Assembly: GCA_964392615.1 (NCBI GenBank)
Contig: CAYMRB010000008.1
Coordinates: 1 to 52,920, forward strand
Origin: CAYMRB01 sp964392615
GTDB taxonomy: Bacteria > Planctomycetota > UBA8108
Direction of reading: 5' to 3'
Length of the DNA: 52,920 nt
Shown: positions 1 through 9,915 of the stretch, piece after piece
Position numbering within the stretch: the stretch's first letter is position 1
How the letters are laid out: each line of letters opens with the position of its first letter
Translations under genes and position numbers: made by a program
Notes under the pieces: model-generated
What the model was told of the DNA's origin: nothing
Seen by the model: the letters and a program-made list of their open reading frames with translations, nothing else
The model's database searches: none

Positions 1-2343
1 ACGTGCTCGTCGACCTCCGGCCTCTCCGTGCTGGGCGCGAAGACGATCGGGTTCACCGATCTACCGGGCGCCTGGGTACACGACACCGGGGGGCTCCTCG
101 GCGAGGAGAGCGTGCACGCCGTCGAGTCCGAGCTCGCGGAGCGTCTCCGCGTGCGCTGGACGTCTCCGAACGTCGCGCTCGAGGGCGAGCTGCGCCTCGA
201 CGGTGACGCCGTCGCGTGCTTTTCACTCGATGGAGAGCCGGCGCGGGCCGTCGCAGACCGCGTGCTGCTGCCGCTCCTCGCCACGGACGGCGCGGCGAGC
301 CTCGACTACCCGATTCCGATTCCGATCACGGCCGACATCGGCGACGCCGAGGACCGTCTCGAGGAGCTCGACGACGACGCGGTCGAGGCGGCCGAAGGCG
401 ACGACGCGTACGAGACCGGCAACCTCGAGGTCTGGCGCGCGATGCTGCTCAGCGGCTCGCTCTCCGCGCACGTCGTCGTCGGCGCCGGGCGACTGGTCCT
501 GTCGACCGGCGAGCCCCTCGAAGCACGGCTCGCCAATCTGCCGTGTGCCCACATCAACGCCGTGCGCGACGAGCCGCCGACTCGCGTCCGGGTGCTCGGC
601 GGCGTCATCGTCGCGGGCGAAGAGGTTCCCGGGATCGTGCTGTCGTTTCCGGAGGAGTCGCTTGCGGCGGCATTCGTCGACGCGCTGCGCGCGCGGCCGC
701 GATCGTCCGGCGTTGCGCAAGAGGCGGGCTCTCTTCCTCCGCCGCCGCCTCCCGGATCGTCGCCCGCCTCGCCGCCGCCTCCGCCCCCTCCAGCGTCGAC
801 CGCGGACGGAGCGCAGCGCGGTCGCCACCTGACCGACGTCGTGCGCGTGCGAGGCATCGGCACGGATGGCGCGCCGCTCGACACCGAGCTCGATGCGGTC
901 CTCGAACCGGGTGCGATCGTTCTGCGCGACCCGACCACCGGCGACTCGGTGCACGCGTTCGATCTCGGCGATCGATCGACGGCGATTCAAGGGACCAGCG
1001 AGGCCTTCATCGTCCACGACGCCGAGTGCGGCCCGCTGGAGCTGCGACCGAGCGCGGAGCACTTCCGACACCGCCTCGCGTCCGACCCCGACGTCCATCG
1101 AGCCGCCGAGCGCTCGGCGCGAGACGGGCCGCGCATCGCGAGCTTCGAAGACGGCAGCCCCGTCGCCGTGCGCCTCGATCATGACCGCCTCTTCCTGACC
1201 GGTCCGATGGCGCCGCACGCGCCGATCGCCCTTGCGGCCGTCCGGGATCTCGAGGTCGAATGCGGCGATGCGACGGCTCGACTCGTGATGCGCACATCGG
1301 CTGACCCGCTCGTGCTCGTCGCGCAACCGACGATGCTCGAGGGCGTCGCGCTCCTCGTTCGTGCCGCCACCTGGACCGTAGGCGGCGTCGATGAGGTGCG
1401 CGCGGAGCTCGAACAGCTGCCTCGTCGGGACGAGTCGTATCTCCTCTACGCAACGCTCGGCGGCGTCGCCGAGGTGCATCGATCTCTGCTCGAGAGCGTT
1501 GCCGGCGCGCGGGATCCGCAACCGTCGGAGGCGGTCGGCAATCGCGGCGAAGACGCGCTCGAAGAGCAATTGCCGCCCCTGGAGGAGCCGCGCGACGCCG
1601 CCGAGGAGCTCGCCGTGCTGACCGCGCTCGCCCTGCACATCGACACGCTAGAGGAGCGTATCGACGCGGCGGTGCACCGGCTTGCACGGTTCATCACCGA
1701 TGCCGACGACGCGCTGCTCACGGCGGCCGGGGTCGTCGATCGCCCGAACGCGCGCGAACGCCGGCGGCTCTACTACGACGCGCTCGCGCCCATCGACGCC
1801 ATCTCGAGACCGCTCGATCGCTTGCGCCGCGAGGTCCTGCGTCACGACGAAGTGCGCGCGGCTGTCGCGGGTTCGGGTGGCATCCCCGTCAGCGCCATCG
1901 CGAGGCTCGGCTTCGGCGTCGCGACCGGTAGCCCGTTCATGATGCTCGGCGGCGCCGGATCGCTCGTCTCGCGCCATCTCGCACGCTCGGAGGACGAAGG
2001 CGTCAAGGCGAGATCGCAGAGGGAATCGGCGACGATCGCCGTACGCGTCTGGAATCACGTCATGCGGTCCCTCGTGCCGGCGATCGCCGCGCGCATCCTC
2101 GACGAGCTCGACGACGACCGACACGCGCTGCGCGATCTTCTCGTCGCACGGCTGATGACCGCGACGCCCCAGGAGAGCCGCGCTGCGTGCGACGCGGTCG
2201 CCGCACGCCTCGCCAGGCTGTGGGCGCTGCCGCGATTCCCCGCGTTTCCGGGCGGACCGCCGCGCCGCGAAGCGATCGAGCTCCTGCGCACGGCCGCATC
2301 CAACGTGTTGGCCGAACCGCTGGCGGGCTGGCCACCGTTCTGA
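1..2343 (+). CDS. Large protein of unknown function, 5' end cut by window edge
   Basis: The frame is open from the first base, so the true start probably lies outside the window; the first internal start candidate is GTG at 28, giving 771 residues. I do not recognise the family. Counted from that GTG, residues about 237-257 are a proline/serine-rich linker that separates two globular parts. The N-terminal part is acidic and beta-rich in appearance. The C-terminal part is helical, with heptad-like Glu/Arg segments around 520-620 and a Gly/Ala-rich hydrophobic stretch near 645-675 that could be a membrane-contacting hairpin. No signal peptide is visible, but the real N-terminus is missing. It ends 81 bases before the sigma-factor fusion on the same strand. 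Codon use matches the neighbours. Confidence 0.75.
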   Translation, partial: TCSSTSGLSVLGAKTIGFTDLPGAWVHDTGGLLGEESVHAVESELAERLRVRWTSPNVALEGELRLDGDAVACFSLDGEPARAVADRVLLPLLATDGAASLDYPIPIPITADIGDAEDRLEELDDDAVEAAEGDDAYETGNLEVWRAMLLSGSLSAHVVVGAGRLVLSTGEPLEARLANLPCAHINAVRDEPPTRVRVLGGVIVAGEEVPGIVLSFPEESLAAAFVDALRARPRSSGVAQEAGSLPPPPPPGSSPASPPPPPPPASTADGAQRGRHLTDVVRVRGIGTDGAPLDTELDAVLEPGAIVLRDPTTGDSVHAFDLGDRSTAIQGTSEAFIVHDAECGPLELRPSAEHFRHRLASDPDVHRAAERSARDGPRIASFEDGSPVAVRLDHDRLFLTGPMAPHAPIALAAVRDLEVECGDATARLVMRTSADPLVLVAQPTMLEGVALLVRAATWTVGGVDEVRAELEQLPRRDESYLLYATLGGVAEVHRSLLESVAGARDPQPSEAVGNRGEDALEEQLPPLEEPRDAAEELAVLTALALHIDTLEERIDAAVHRLARFITDADDALLTAAGVVDRPNARERRRLYYDALAPIDAISRPLDRLRREVLRHDEVRAAVAGSGGIPVSAIARLGFGVATGSPFMMLGGAGSLVSRHLARSEDEGVKARSQRESATIAVRVWNHVMRSLVPAIAARILDELDDDRHALRDLLVARLMTATPQESRAACDAVAARLARLWALPRFPAFPGGPPRREAIELLRTAASNVLAEPLAGWPPF

Positions 2344-2424
2344 TCGCACGCGTTTCGCGGGACAAATCCGTGCTCGTCGTTGTCTCTCCTGTAGAGGATC
2401 ATCCAACACAGGAGATCGACGACG

Positions 2425-5400
2425 ATGCCGGACACCTCGACCTCGAAGCTCCTGGCCGCCGCCCAGCGCGGCGATCGGCGGGCGTTCGAAGACCTCATGC
2501 GCGCGGAGGCCGATCGCCTGTATCGAATCGCCTGCCGCGTGACCGGCGACACCGCCGCCGCCGAGGACGTGCTCCAGGAGACGTTCCTTCGCGTCTTGGA
2601 GAGCCGTGCGCGCTGTCGCGACGCGGGAGCGGCACGGACGTGGCTGACGCGGATTGCGGTTCACACGGCGCTCAACTCGGTGCGCAGTCGGCAGACTCGG
2701 CAGCGGCGCGAGGAGGGTTACGCGATGGAAGCCCGAGGTACGTCAAGCGAGTCTCCTGCAGAACGTGTCACCGCGACGGAGCTCCACCCCGCGTTGTCGC
2801 GTGCATTCGCCGGGCTCGCGATGGACACGCGAGCGGCGATCTGGCTGCACGCCGTGGAAGGCGAGACGGTTCGCGAGATCGCGACGAGCCTCCAGACGTC
2901 ACGCTCCACCATCTCCCGGAAGATCCGCTCCGGACTCGGCCAGCTCCGCGCGGCATTGCGCGGGGCCGGATTCGCCGTGGGTGCGGGATTCTCGCTCGAG
3001 TGCGCGCTTAGAGAGCTGCCGAACGCGGCGCCGCCGCCGGAGATCCTGGCGCGAATCGGCGAGCAAGCCGCGACGGCTCTCGCCGCAGCCGAGGCGGCGA
3101 CGCAAGCAGGGAGCGCTGAGCTCGCGAGCGAGAAAACCGCGAGCGCGACACCGGCTGCGCTCAACGCCGCTCTCGTCGCGTACGCTGGCGCCGCTTGCGC
3201 CTTGATCGCGGTCGCCGTCGTGGCGATCGTCGTGTCCTCGCGCTCCGGTGAGCCGGTCGTCGCCGGCGGTGCCGACACGCCGGCGGTCATGCCGCTCGTG
3301 CCAGCGTCACCGGACGTAGGAAGTTCGCCCGCGCCTCCTGACGAGCCAGCGCCTGCGGAGGCGGAGAGCGACTTCGATCCGTTCGGAGTCGTCGTCGACC
3401 TCGACGGCCAGCCAGTACCGCACGCGACGGTGCGAGCGGTTCGTCTCGTCGAGCGAACGCCCTGGGATCTGCCGCGTCTTCTCGACGACGCCGAGTTCGA
3501 CGCGTTCCTTCCCGACCTGTTCCGGCAGGACGCGCTCGTCGGTGAAACGCGCTCCGACGAGAAGGGACGCTTCGACCTCGATCTGAGCCCGGGCGCCGCG
3601 TACCGCATCGACGCGCTCGACTCGCGCGGCGACCTTGCCGGCGGATCGCTTCGCCTCGTTCTCGAAGTCGATGCCGACGAGAGCGCGCCGGTCACGCCGG
3701 TCGAGATCGCGGTCGTGCCGGGAACCGTGCTCGCCAGGCACGTCGTCGATCCGCAGGGTCGCGATGTCGATGGAGCTTCGATCGTCGCCGTGTCGCTGCC
3801 GGACGAGGCCGTGAGCCTCGTCGATGGCGGCGGGCGCGCAGAAGAGAGCGTTGCGCTCGCCGCCCTGCTCGACCGGCTCGAGTCGTTCGACATGCCTCGG
3901 ACCACGACGGGCGACGACGGGCGATTCTGGCTGTGCGGCTTCGAGCCCGGTCGACCGGTCTTGCTCGTCGGCGAGAAGAGAGGGCTCGGGCGCCGGTGGG
4001 CTCCGACCGCGCCGTCGACTGCGGAGGTCGAGATCGCGCTCGACGCGGTGCAGGCGTTGCCCGGCCGCGTCGTCGACGGTCTCGAGGGCGAGCCGATCCC
4101 CGGTGCGCGCGTCATCGCCATCGCGCCCAGCGGCTGGATCGATCTCGTGCGGGCCGATTCCCGCGGCGAGTTCGCCGTTCAGGGACATTCCGACCGTCCG
4201 GCGAAGATCTACGCGCTGCGAAGCCGAGGAATGGACGGCGGCGTACGCGTCGTCCTCCCCAGTGACGAGGCGTCGCTGCCGTTCGAGGTCGAGCTCGAGC
4301 CGGCCGATGACCACACCATCTGGGGAACCGTCGCGGCCCTCGGTACGTCCGAGCCGCTCGCGGGGTTGAACGTCCGCCTGTCGTACTGCCCGGTACGCTC
4401 GGGAACCAGCAAGCGAAAGGCATGGTTCGTCTTGGCGCGAGGGCAAACCGACGCGCGAGGTCGCTACGCTTTCGAGGGCGGCTTTCCCTACGGGTGGTAT
4501 CTCGTCAGGATCGAAGCGAACGAGCACGCACAGACCGGATGGCGCAGCGTCCGAATCCGACCGGACCGCGGGCTGGCGCAGGAGATCCGCGCGGACATCA
4601 ACGTCGGACCGCGGCTCGCCGGACGCGTCGTCGGTCCCGGCGGGGAAGCGGTCGTCGCGGCGAGGGTCGAGCTCGGCAGCGTCGTCGAGCGCCGCGACGA
4701 GCGGGAAGACCTCGCCACGGCCCTGGCAGCCGAATACGTCACGACGACGGACGCGGACGGGTGGTTCGAGTTCGCCCTCAGCCCCGTCGTCGACGAGGCC
4801 GTGGTCTGGGCGCGCCATCCGGAATACGGCGAGGCCGTGGTGACGGACGTGCGCTGGCCTCGTGACGATGAGCTGATCGTTCGAATGATGGGAGCAGCGG
4901 TGTTCGAGGTTCGTTTCGTCGCGGACGACGGTTCGGCGGTCGCCGGCGTGACGGTGGTCGCGGTGGCCCGAGAGATTCACGACAGGGGCCGTCGAACGCT
5001 CGCTCCGTGGAGCGAGCTCGGGGCGAAGTTCAGTCCGTTCGACTCCCGCAGCGCCAGCGTCCCGCCGAACGTGCCCGGCCTGCTACTCGGTCGAACGGAC
5101 GAAACGGGTCGCTGCGTGTTTCGCACGGTTCCTCAGTGGACGTATGGCGTCCTGATCGCCCACGTCGACCGCGAGAGCGGGGCCAGCTGGAGCTGCCACG
5201 CGGCGTTTCCCGCAGCGAGTGCGGCCGGTCAGGTGCTGCCCGTCGAGATCGCCGTGCCTCGTACGACTCGGATCGTAGGACGGGTCGTCGACGGCGACGG
5301 ACAAGGCGTGGTCGCACGGGTCACGCTGGACTACGGTGCGCGCCGAGCGCCAGAGCTCGGCGAAACGTGGGGCATGGTGACGGTGTACAGCGGCGAGGAC

Positions 5401-5568
5401 GGAAGTTTCGAGCTGCCGGGCCTCGTCGACGGCCCGAATCGCGTCGAAGTCGGTGCCGGCGGTTTCACCAAGTGGAAGCGCGACGACGTCCCGGCCGGAA
5501 CGACTCTGGAGGTCGTGCTCGAGCGGCAGTCGAGCGCTGATGAGGAGAACGACGGAGACGATTCCTGA
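2425..5568 (+). CDS. Transmembrane ECF sigma factor fused to carboxypeptidase-regulatory-like repeats
   Basis: This 1047-residue protein starts with an ECF sigma-70 factor. Region 2 lies at about 9-90, with the D48..Q51-E52 core motif for core-polymerase contact. Region 4 is at about 120-180, with a helix-turn-helix at about 149-168 for -35 recognition. A hydrophobic span follows at about 249-271, then a Pro/Ala/Glu linker. The remaining 720 residues hold about seven Ig-like repeats of the carboxypeptidase-regulatory type, each opening with a G-x-V-x-D/G-x-x-G-x-P-V-x-G-A-x-V-like signature (for example residues near 313, 435, 545, 635, 730, 830, 950). The ATG is supported by AGGAG at 2410-2414, ten bases upstream. 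Known for the families: ECF factors redirect RNA polymerase. Inferred: the sigma part is cytoplasmic, the repeats lie across the membrane, and the protein is a one-piece envelope sensor. No separate anti-sigma gene is adjacent. Confidence 0.9.
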   Translation: MPDTSTSKLLAAAQRGDRRAFEDLMRAEADRLYRIACRVTGDTAAAEDVLQETFLRVLESRARCRDAGAARTWLTRIAVHTALNSVRSRQTRQRREEGYAMEARGTSSESPAERVTATELHPALSRAFAGLAMDTRAAIWLHAVEGETVREIATSLQTSRSTISRKIRSGLGQLRAALRGAGFAVGAGFSLECALRELPNAAPPPEILARIGEQAATALAAAEAATQAGSAELASEKTASATPAALNAALVAYAGAACALIAVAVVAIVVSSRSGEPVVAGGADTPAVMPLVPASPDVGSSPAPPDEPAPAEAESDFDPFGVVVDLDGQPVPHATVRAVRLVERTPWDLPRLLDDAEFDAFLPDLFRQDALVGETRSDEKGRFDLDLSPGAAYRIDALDSRGDLAGGSLRLVLEVDADESAPVTPVEIAVVPGTVLARHVVDPQGRDVDGASIVAVSLPDEAVSLVDGGGRAEESVALAALLDRLESFDMPRTTTGDDGRFWLCGFEPGRPVLLVGEKRGLGRRWAPTAPSTAEVEIALDAVQALPGRVVDGLEGEPIPGARVIAIAPSGWIDLVRADSRGEFAVQGHSDRPAKIYALRSRGMDGGVRVVLPSDEASLPFEVELEPADDHTIWGTVAALGTSEPLAGLNVRLSYCPVRSGTSKRKAWFVLARGQTDARGRYAFEGGFPYGWYLVRIEANEHAQTGWRSVRIRPDRGLAQEIRADINVGPRLAGRVVGPGGEAVVAARVELGSVVERRDEREDLATALAAEYVTTTDADGWFEFALSPVVDEAVVWARHPEYGEAVVTDVRWPRDDELIVRMMGAAVFEVRFVADDGSAVAGVTVVAVAREIHDRGRRTLAPWSELGAKFSPFDSRSASVPPNVPGLLLGRTDETGRCVFRTVPQWTYGVLIAHVDRESGASWSCHAAFPAASAAGQVLPVEIAVPRTTRIVGRVVDGDGQGVVARVTLDYGARRAPELGETWGMVTVYSGEDGSFELPGLVDGPNRVEVGAGGFTKWKRDDVPAGTTLEVVLERQSSADEENDGDDS

Positions 5569-5588
5569 CCGCGTCGTGCCAGCGCCGC

Positions 5589-6980
5589 CTATCGCCGCTC
5601 ACGCGCCAGGTCGGCTCTCCACGCGTCGTACAGAGCGCTCAGGCGCGCGACGACCTCGGGCTTTTCCGTCGCGTGGTTCTTCGCCTCGGGCTTCGGTCCG
5701 GCGAGATGACGCAGCGACAGCCCCGTCTTCGCGCCCCTTCCGTCGACGCGGCCGAGCAGCTTCCAATCGCCCTGGCGCACGGCCCACCGGCTCTGCCATT
5801 GGAAGTAGATCGCGTCGTGCGGTGACGGAGCGTCGGCGGCGCGCACGACCCGCAGCAGGCTCTTGCCGTCGAGCTGGACGTCGGGCTTGTCGACGCCGCA
5901 GAGCTCGAGGACCGTCGGGAACCAGTCCATCGCCGTGATCGCTTGATCGCGCACGGCGCCCTGCGGCAGCTTCGTCGGGTAGCTCAAGATCGCCGGCACG
6001 CGGACGCCGCCCTCGAGGAACGTTCCCTTGTGGCCGATCCACTTGCCGGTGTAGCCGCCACCGCCGAGCGCGCCGTAGTCATGGCCCTTCGGCAAGCCGC
6101 TGCGGTGGTTGTCGACGCGAATTGCGCTGCTCTCCGCCGAGTGGCCGTTGTCGCTCATGAAGATGACGACCGTCTTCTCGCGCAGGCCGAGCGCCTCGAG
6201 CTTGTCGACGATGACGCCGACGTAATGATCGGTCGTCGCCATGATCGTCGCGTAGGAGCGCCGTGGCTGTGGCAGGTGCGCGAAGAGCGTCTCGTGCTGC
6301 TTCAGCGCCTGCTCCGGGTAGTGGGGGATGTTGAACGGGACGTAGAGAAAGAACGGCCGGGCGCGGTGCTTCTCGAGGAACTCGACCGCGCGCCGTACCA
6401 TCAGCTCGGGGAAGTACTCGCCGCGCGCCCACACCTCGTCGGTGCCCTCGTAGAGGTCGTGGAAGCCGCTGCCGTGGAGGAAGAAGTGGTTGTAGTTGTC
6501 GATGAAGCCGTCACGGATGCCGAAGAACTCGTCGAAGCCCTGCTTCTTCGGCCCGTAGTCGCGGTGCGCCCCGAGATGCCACTTGCCGAAGAGCGCGGTG
6601 CGATAGCCGGCGCCGCGGAGGGCCTCCGCGAGGGTGACCTCCTCGAGCGCCATGTTGATGCCCTTCTTCGCGTGCAGGTCGCCCTGCGTCCACGAGTTCA
6701 CTCCGCCGCGTTGCGGGTGACGTCCGGTCAGCAGCGCCGCGCGGGACGGGCAACACACCGTGTGCGCATAGGCCTGCGTGAAGCGAACGCCGGTCGCGGC
6801 GAGTCGATCGATGTTCGGCGTGCGCAGGTCCTTCGCGCCGTAGCAGCCGGCATCGAGCGTGCCCTGATCGTCGGTGAAGAGGATGAGGACGTTCGGGCGA
6901 TCGGTGGCCGGGAGGGCTGCACCGAGACCGAGCAGCGTCGCGAGGAGCAGCGTCGGGGCGAGTCTGGCGGATCGTGACAT
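5589..6980 (-). CDS. Exported sulfatase (formylglycine-dependent)
   Basis: A 463-residue type I sulfatase that hydrolyses sulfate esters, probably of sulfated polysaccharide or glycan. A signal peptide occupies about residues 1-24. The metal-binding D37-D38 pair follows the first strand. The sulfatase signature C76-x-P-S-R80 is intact; C76 is the residue converted to formylglycine in this family. Residue 77 is a second Cys, giving C-C-P-S-R. Further family motifs are visible: K-W-H-L-G near 120 and S-D-N-G-H near 250. Length is normal for arylsulfatase A-like enzymes. It converges on the sigma-factor fusion with a 20-base gap. No formylglycine-generating enzyme is in the window, so maturation must be supplied from elsewhere. 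Substrate cannot be read from the sequence. Confidence 0.95.
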   Translation of the reverse strand: MSRSARLAPTLLLATLLGLGAALPATDRPNVLILFTDDQGTLDAGCYGAKDLRTPNIDRLAATGVRFTQAYAHTVCCPSRAALLTGRHPQRGGVNSWTQGDLHAKKGINMALEEVTLAEALRGAGYRTALFGKWHLGAHRDYGPKKQGFDEFFGIRDGFIDNYNHFFLHGSGFHDLYEGTDEVWARGEYFPELMVRRAVEFLEKHRARPFFLYVPFNIPHYPEQALKQHETLFAHLPQPRRSYATIMATTDHYVGVIVDKLEALGLREKTVVIFMSDNGHSAESSAIRVDNHRSGLPKGHDYGALGGGGYTGKWIGHKGTFLEGGVRVPAILSYPTKLPQGAVRDQAITAMDWFPTVLELCGVDKPDVQLDGKSLLRVVRAADAPSPHDAIYFQWQSRWAVRQGDWKLLGRVDGRGAKTGLSLRHLAGPKPEAKNHATEKPEVVARLSALYDAWRADLARERR

Positions 6981-7049
6981 GCCGCCATGATCCGACGTCC
7001 CGGCCCGACGTGCAATCTGCTCCCGCCTGCCGTAGGTCGCCGAGTCGCG

Positions 7050-8969
7050 CTACTGATACTCCCACGCGCTGCGGTACTCGCCTTCGCGCTCGCAGTACTC
7101 GACAAGCGCGGCGAGGAACGGATCGCTCGCGATCGTCGCGCTGTCGCCGATGATCGCGACGTGCCGTCGAGCGCGCGTGACCGCGACGTTCATCCGCCGC
7201 TCGTCCGCGAGGAAGCCTACCTGACCGCGCGGGTTGGATCGCACGGTCGAGATGATCACCGCCTCCTTCTCGCGGCCCTGGAACCCGTCGACGCTGCCGA
7301 CCTCGAGTCGGTCGTAGCGACGCTCGAGCAACAGACGCAGCTTCGCGACCTGCGCGTTGTACGGCGTGATCACGGCGATCTCGTCCGGTCGCACGCCCGC
7401 TTCGATCAGCGTCTCGACGTGGCGCACGACGATGCCGGCCTCGCCTTCGTTCGAGCGCGAGTCGCCCTCGACCTCGAGCTCCTCCTCGAGGTCGCAGCCG
7501 GCGGTATCGATCATCAGGACCGGCAGCGCGGTTTCGTCGCGCGGCGCGGTGGAAACGTGCTCGAGATCGATCAAGCGGTGTTCACGCACCGCGTCGGCCG
7601 CCGCCAACCGACCATCGTAGAGCGCTTGCGACGACCAGTTCATGATGCGCTCGTGCATGCGGTACTGCACCGTCAGCATGCGCATCGCGTCGTCGCTGTA
7701 CTGCGACGCGAGGCGATCGAACAGCGTCTCGTCCAGACCATCGCGCGCCGCCTGTCGCGACACAACCGTCGGCGGCAGCTGACGGTGGTCGCCGGCCAGC
7801 ACGGCGCGCTTCGCCTTCAGGAGCGGCACCCACGACGAGGCCTCGATCGACTGCGCCGCCTCGTCGAGCACGACGAGGTCGAATTCGCGCTCGGCGAGGA
7901 TCGAATCGGCCGCACCCGTGTTCGTCGTCAGCACGACCTGGGCGCCATCGACGATCTGGCCGACGGTCCAACGCTCGATCTCGCGGATTTCGCGGCGCAG
8001 GCGTCGCAGGTCACCGATGTGCTCGCGACGTTGATGGCGATCGCGGCTCCGTGACACCTGGCGCCGCACGTTGTCGATCTCGCGACGCAGGTCGCCGACG
8101 ATGCGCGTGCCCTCGGCCCGTTCGACCAGGGCGTCGAGCGAGTGCTCGAGAACCCGCTCGTTCAAACGCGCCGGATGACCGAGGCGAACGACGCTGACGC
8201 CGCACGTCGCGAGCTTGTCGACGAGGTTGTCGACCGCGACGTTCGATCCGGCGCACGCGAGCACCTTGTCGCCACGAGTGACAGCATGGCGGACGAGCTC
8301 GACCACCGTCGTCGTCTTGCCGGTGCCTGGCGGGCCGTGAAGGAGCGCGACGTCGCGCGCCGTGAGCAGGAATTCGAGCGCCGCGCGCTGCGACGCATCG
8401 AGCGTCGGATCGAACGGCTCGACCGAACGTGGATCGTCGAAGACCGGCTCGCGCAGGCCGAAGCACACCTCGCGCAATCGCCGCGCCGGGCCGCCGGTTG
8501 GCGGCGTGCGTAGGAGCTCGAGCGCTTCGCGCTGTCGGCGGTATGTGACATCGTTCGCGACGCGATCCAGACGAATCGGCTCGTCGAGGCGCTCCTCGAG
8601 ATCACGGTCGAGCGCCACGCGAATCCAGTCCCGCCGCAGCCGAACCACGACGCCTGTGGGCAAATCGCGCGTTCGACCGCTCGGCGCGTTCTGCGATCCG
8701 CTGAGCGTGACGATGTCGCCGGACGAGAAGCGATTCGCAGGGAGCTCTTCGGCTCGCGTCGGCGCCAGCTCGAGGATCGTTCGCCCACCGAGACCGATCG
8801 ACTCGTCGACGCAGCGCAGACGCAAGAGCGCCAACCCGCGGCGTTCGAGCTCGTCCGCCGGCAGCTCCGCGCGCAGACGGCGCGCTTCGTCGACCTCGGC
8901 CTGCCTCTCGAGCTCCAGAAGCGCGAGGTGCCGATCGACGAACGAGAGAATCGTCGACTCGGTGGTCAT
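7050..8969 (-). CDS. Superfamily 1 UPF1/IGHMBP2-like helicase
   Basis: A 639-residue SF1 helicase of the UPF1/IGHMBP2 (DNA2-like) type. Residues 1-190 hold an N-terminal helical part and a beta-barrel-like region. Walker A is G-P-P-G-T-G-K-T-T at 212-220. Walker B reads V-V-L-D-E-A-A-Q-S, followed by A-G-D-H-R-Q-L-P-P (motif III), Q-Y-R-M-H (motif IV), V-D-G-F-Q-G-R-E-K (motif V) and N-V-A-V-T-R-A-R (motif VI). All ATPase motifs are present, so it should be active. A charged helical insertion near 290-345 sits between motifs Ia and II. The open frame continues upstream, but only as a shadow of the next gene; ATG at 8969 fits the family N-terminus. It lies 13 bases downstream of the ADP-ribosylglycohydrolase and is probably co-transcribed with it. 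The nucleic-acid substrate is not evident. Confidence 0.93.
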   Translation of the reverse strand: MTTESTILSFVDRHLALLELERQAEVDEARRLRAELPADELERRGLALLRLRCVDESIGLGGRTILELAPTRAEELPANRFSSGDIVTLSGSQNAPSGRTRDLPTGVVVRLRRDWIRVALDRDLEERLDEPIRLDRVANDVTYRRQREALELLRTPPTGGPARRLREVCFGLREPVFDDPRSVEPFDPTLDASQRAALEFLLTARDVALLHGPPGTGKTTTVVELVRHAVTRGDKVLACAGSNVAVDNLVDKLATCGVSVVRLGHPARLNERVLEHSLDALVERAEGTRIVGDLRREIDNVRRQVSRSRDRHQRREHIGDLRRLRREIREIERWTVGQIVDGAQVVLTTNTGAADSILAEREFDLVVLDEAAQSIEASSWVPLLKAKRAVLAGDHRQLPPTVVSRQAARDGLDETLFDRLASQYSDDAMRMLTVQYRMHERIMNWSSQALYDGRLAAADAVREHRLIDLEHVSTAPRDETALPVLMIDTAGCDLEEELEVEGDSRSNEGEAGIVVRHVETLIEAGVRPDEIAVITPYNAQVAKLRLLLERRYDRLEVGSVDGFQGREKEAVIISTVRSNPRGQVGFLADERRMNVAVTRARRHVAIIGDSATIASDPFLAALVEYCEREGEYRSAWEYQ

Positions 8970-8982
8970 GCGCGAACCGTCC

Positions 8983-9915
8983 TCACGCCGAGAAGTCGGG
9001 CAGCGGTTCGCGACGCTCGATCCAGTCCGCCGGGACGCCACCCTCCCCGAGGTACGACGCGACGATGCCGCCGACCATCGCGCACGTCGTGTCACGGTCG
9101 CCGAGCGCCGCGACCGTGTTCCACATCGCTTCTTCCCAATCGCACAGATGCCGCGCGGCGCTCCAGACGACGAACGGCACCGTGTCCTGCGCCGTGACGC
9201 GCGAGCCGTTGCCGAGCACGCGCGCCGCGTCGAGCGACGACACGCCGTCGAGCTCGCGCGCCGCTCGCTCGAGCCCGTCGCGCACGATGCTCGGCGGCAC
9301 CCTGGGAAGGACGAGCTCGATGAAGCCGGACGCCAAGTCCGGCGGCGATTCGCCGCGGAGCTGCACCGCGCACGCCGTCGCGACCGCGACCGCGATCGCG
9401 CCGGCTGCCGCCTCGGGGTGCGCATGCGTCACGGCAGCCGAGACGCGCGCCTCAGCGACCACGGCGTCGAGGTCGTCCGCGAACCACGCGCCGAGAGGAG
9501 CGATGCGCATCGCCGCGCCGTTGCCGTACGATCCCTCGCCGTCAAAGAGACTGGTCGCGACATCCGACCACGGCTCGCCGGCTCGAATGCGCGCGAGCAC
9601 GCCGTGCATCGCGGGACCATAGCCGCGAGACGAGTCGTAGTGGATCGCGAAGCTCTTCGCGAGCGCTTCCGCGTCGATCGTACCGTAGCGTTTCAGCACG
9701 GCGTGGATCGACAGCGCCATCTGTGTGTCGTCCGTCGTGTGCCACGCGCCCTCCGGCAATTCCCGCGCCGAGATGTAGTGCATCACGACGTTGGGGTAGT
9801 CGAAGAACCGCTCGCCGAACGCATCGCCGACCGACAGCCCGTCAAGAGCCAGGCGCGACCGACGCTCCGCCTCGGACGCGGGCGCACTCGGACTGTCGTC
9901 TCGCGGCGTCGTCAT
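8983..9915 (-). CDS. ADP-ribosylglycohydrolase family protein
   Basis: A 310-residue member of the ADP-ribosylglycohydrolase (ARH/DraG) fold, enzymes that remove ADP-ribose from proteins or other acceptors using paired Mg ions. The N-terminal metal motif T-T-D-D-T-Q-M is near residue 62, preceded by the G-x-x-x-G-D-A-F-G signature. The C-terminal metal motif appears as G-D-R-D-T-T near 277, a small variation of the usual G-D-T-D-T. The ATG at 9915 overlaps the stop of the upstream RmlD-like gene by four bases (ATGA), which indicates translational coupling. Co-occurrence with a helicase 13 bases downstream may point to nucleic-acid or stress-related ADP-ribosylation, but that is inference. Other members of this fold, such as those with dinitrogenase-reductase substrates, cannot be excluded. 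Confidence 0.9.
   Translation of the reverse strand: MTTPRDDSPSAPASEAERRSRLALDGLSVGDAFGERFFDYPNVVMHYISARELPEGAWHTTDDTQMALSIHAVLKRYGTIDAEALAKSFAIHYDSSRGYGPAMHGVLARIRAGEPWSDVATSLFDGEGSYGNGAAMRIAPLGAWFADDLDAVVAEARVSAAVTHAHPEAAAGAIAVAVATACAVQLRGESPPDLASGFIELVLPRVPPSIVRDGLERAARELDGVSSLDAARVLGNGSRVTAQDTVPFVVWSAARHLCDWEEAMWNTVAALGDRDTTCAMVGGIVASYLGEGGVPADWIERREPLPDFSA

Noticed and set aside
7050..9425. Helicase frame extended to 9425
   Set aside because: The extra N-terminal part is Arg/Ser-rich shadow of the ADP-ribosylglycohydrolase gene; ATG at 8969 begins the family-like sequence.
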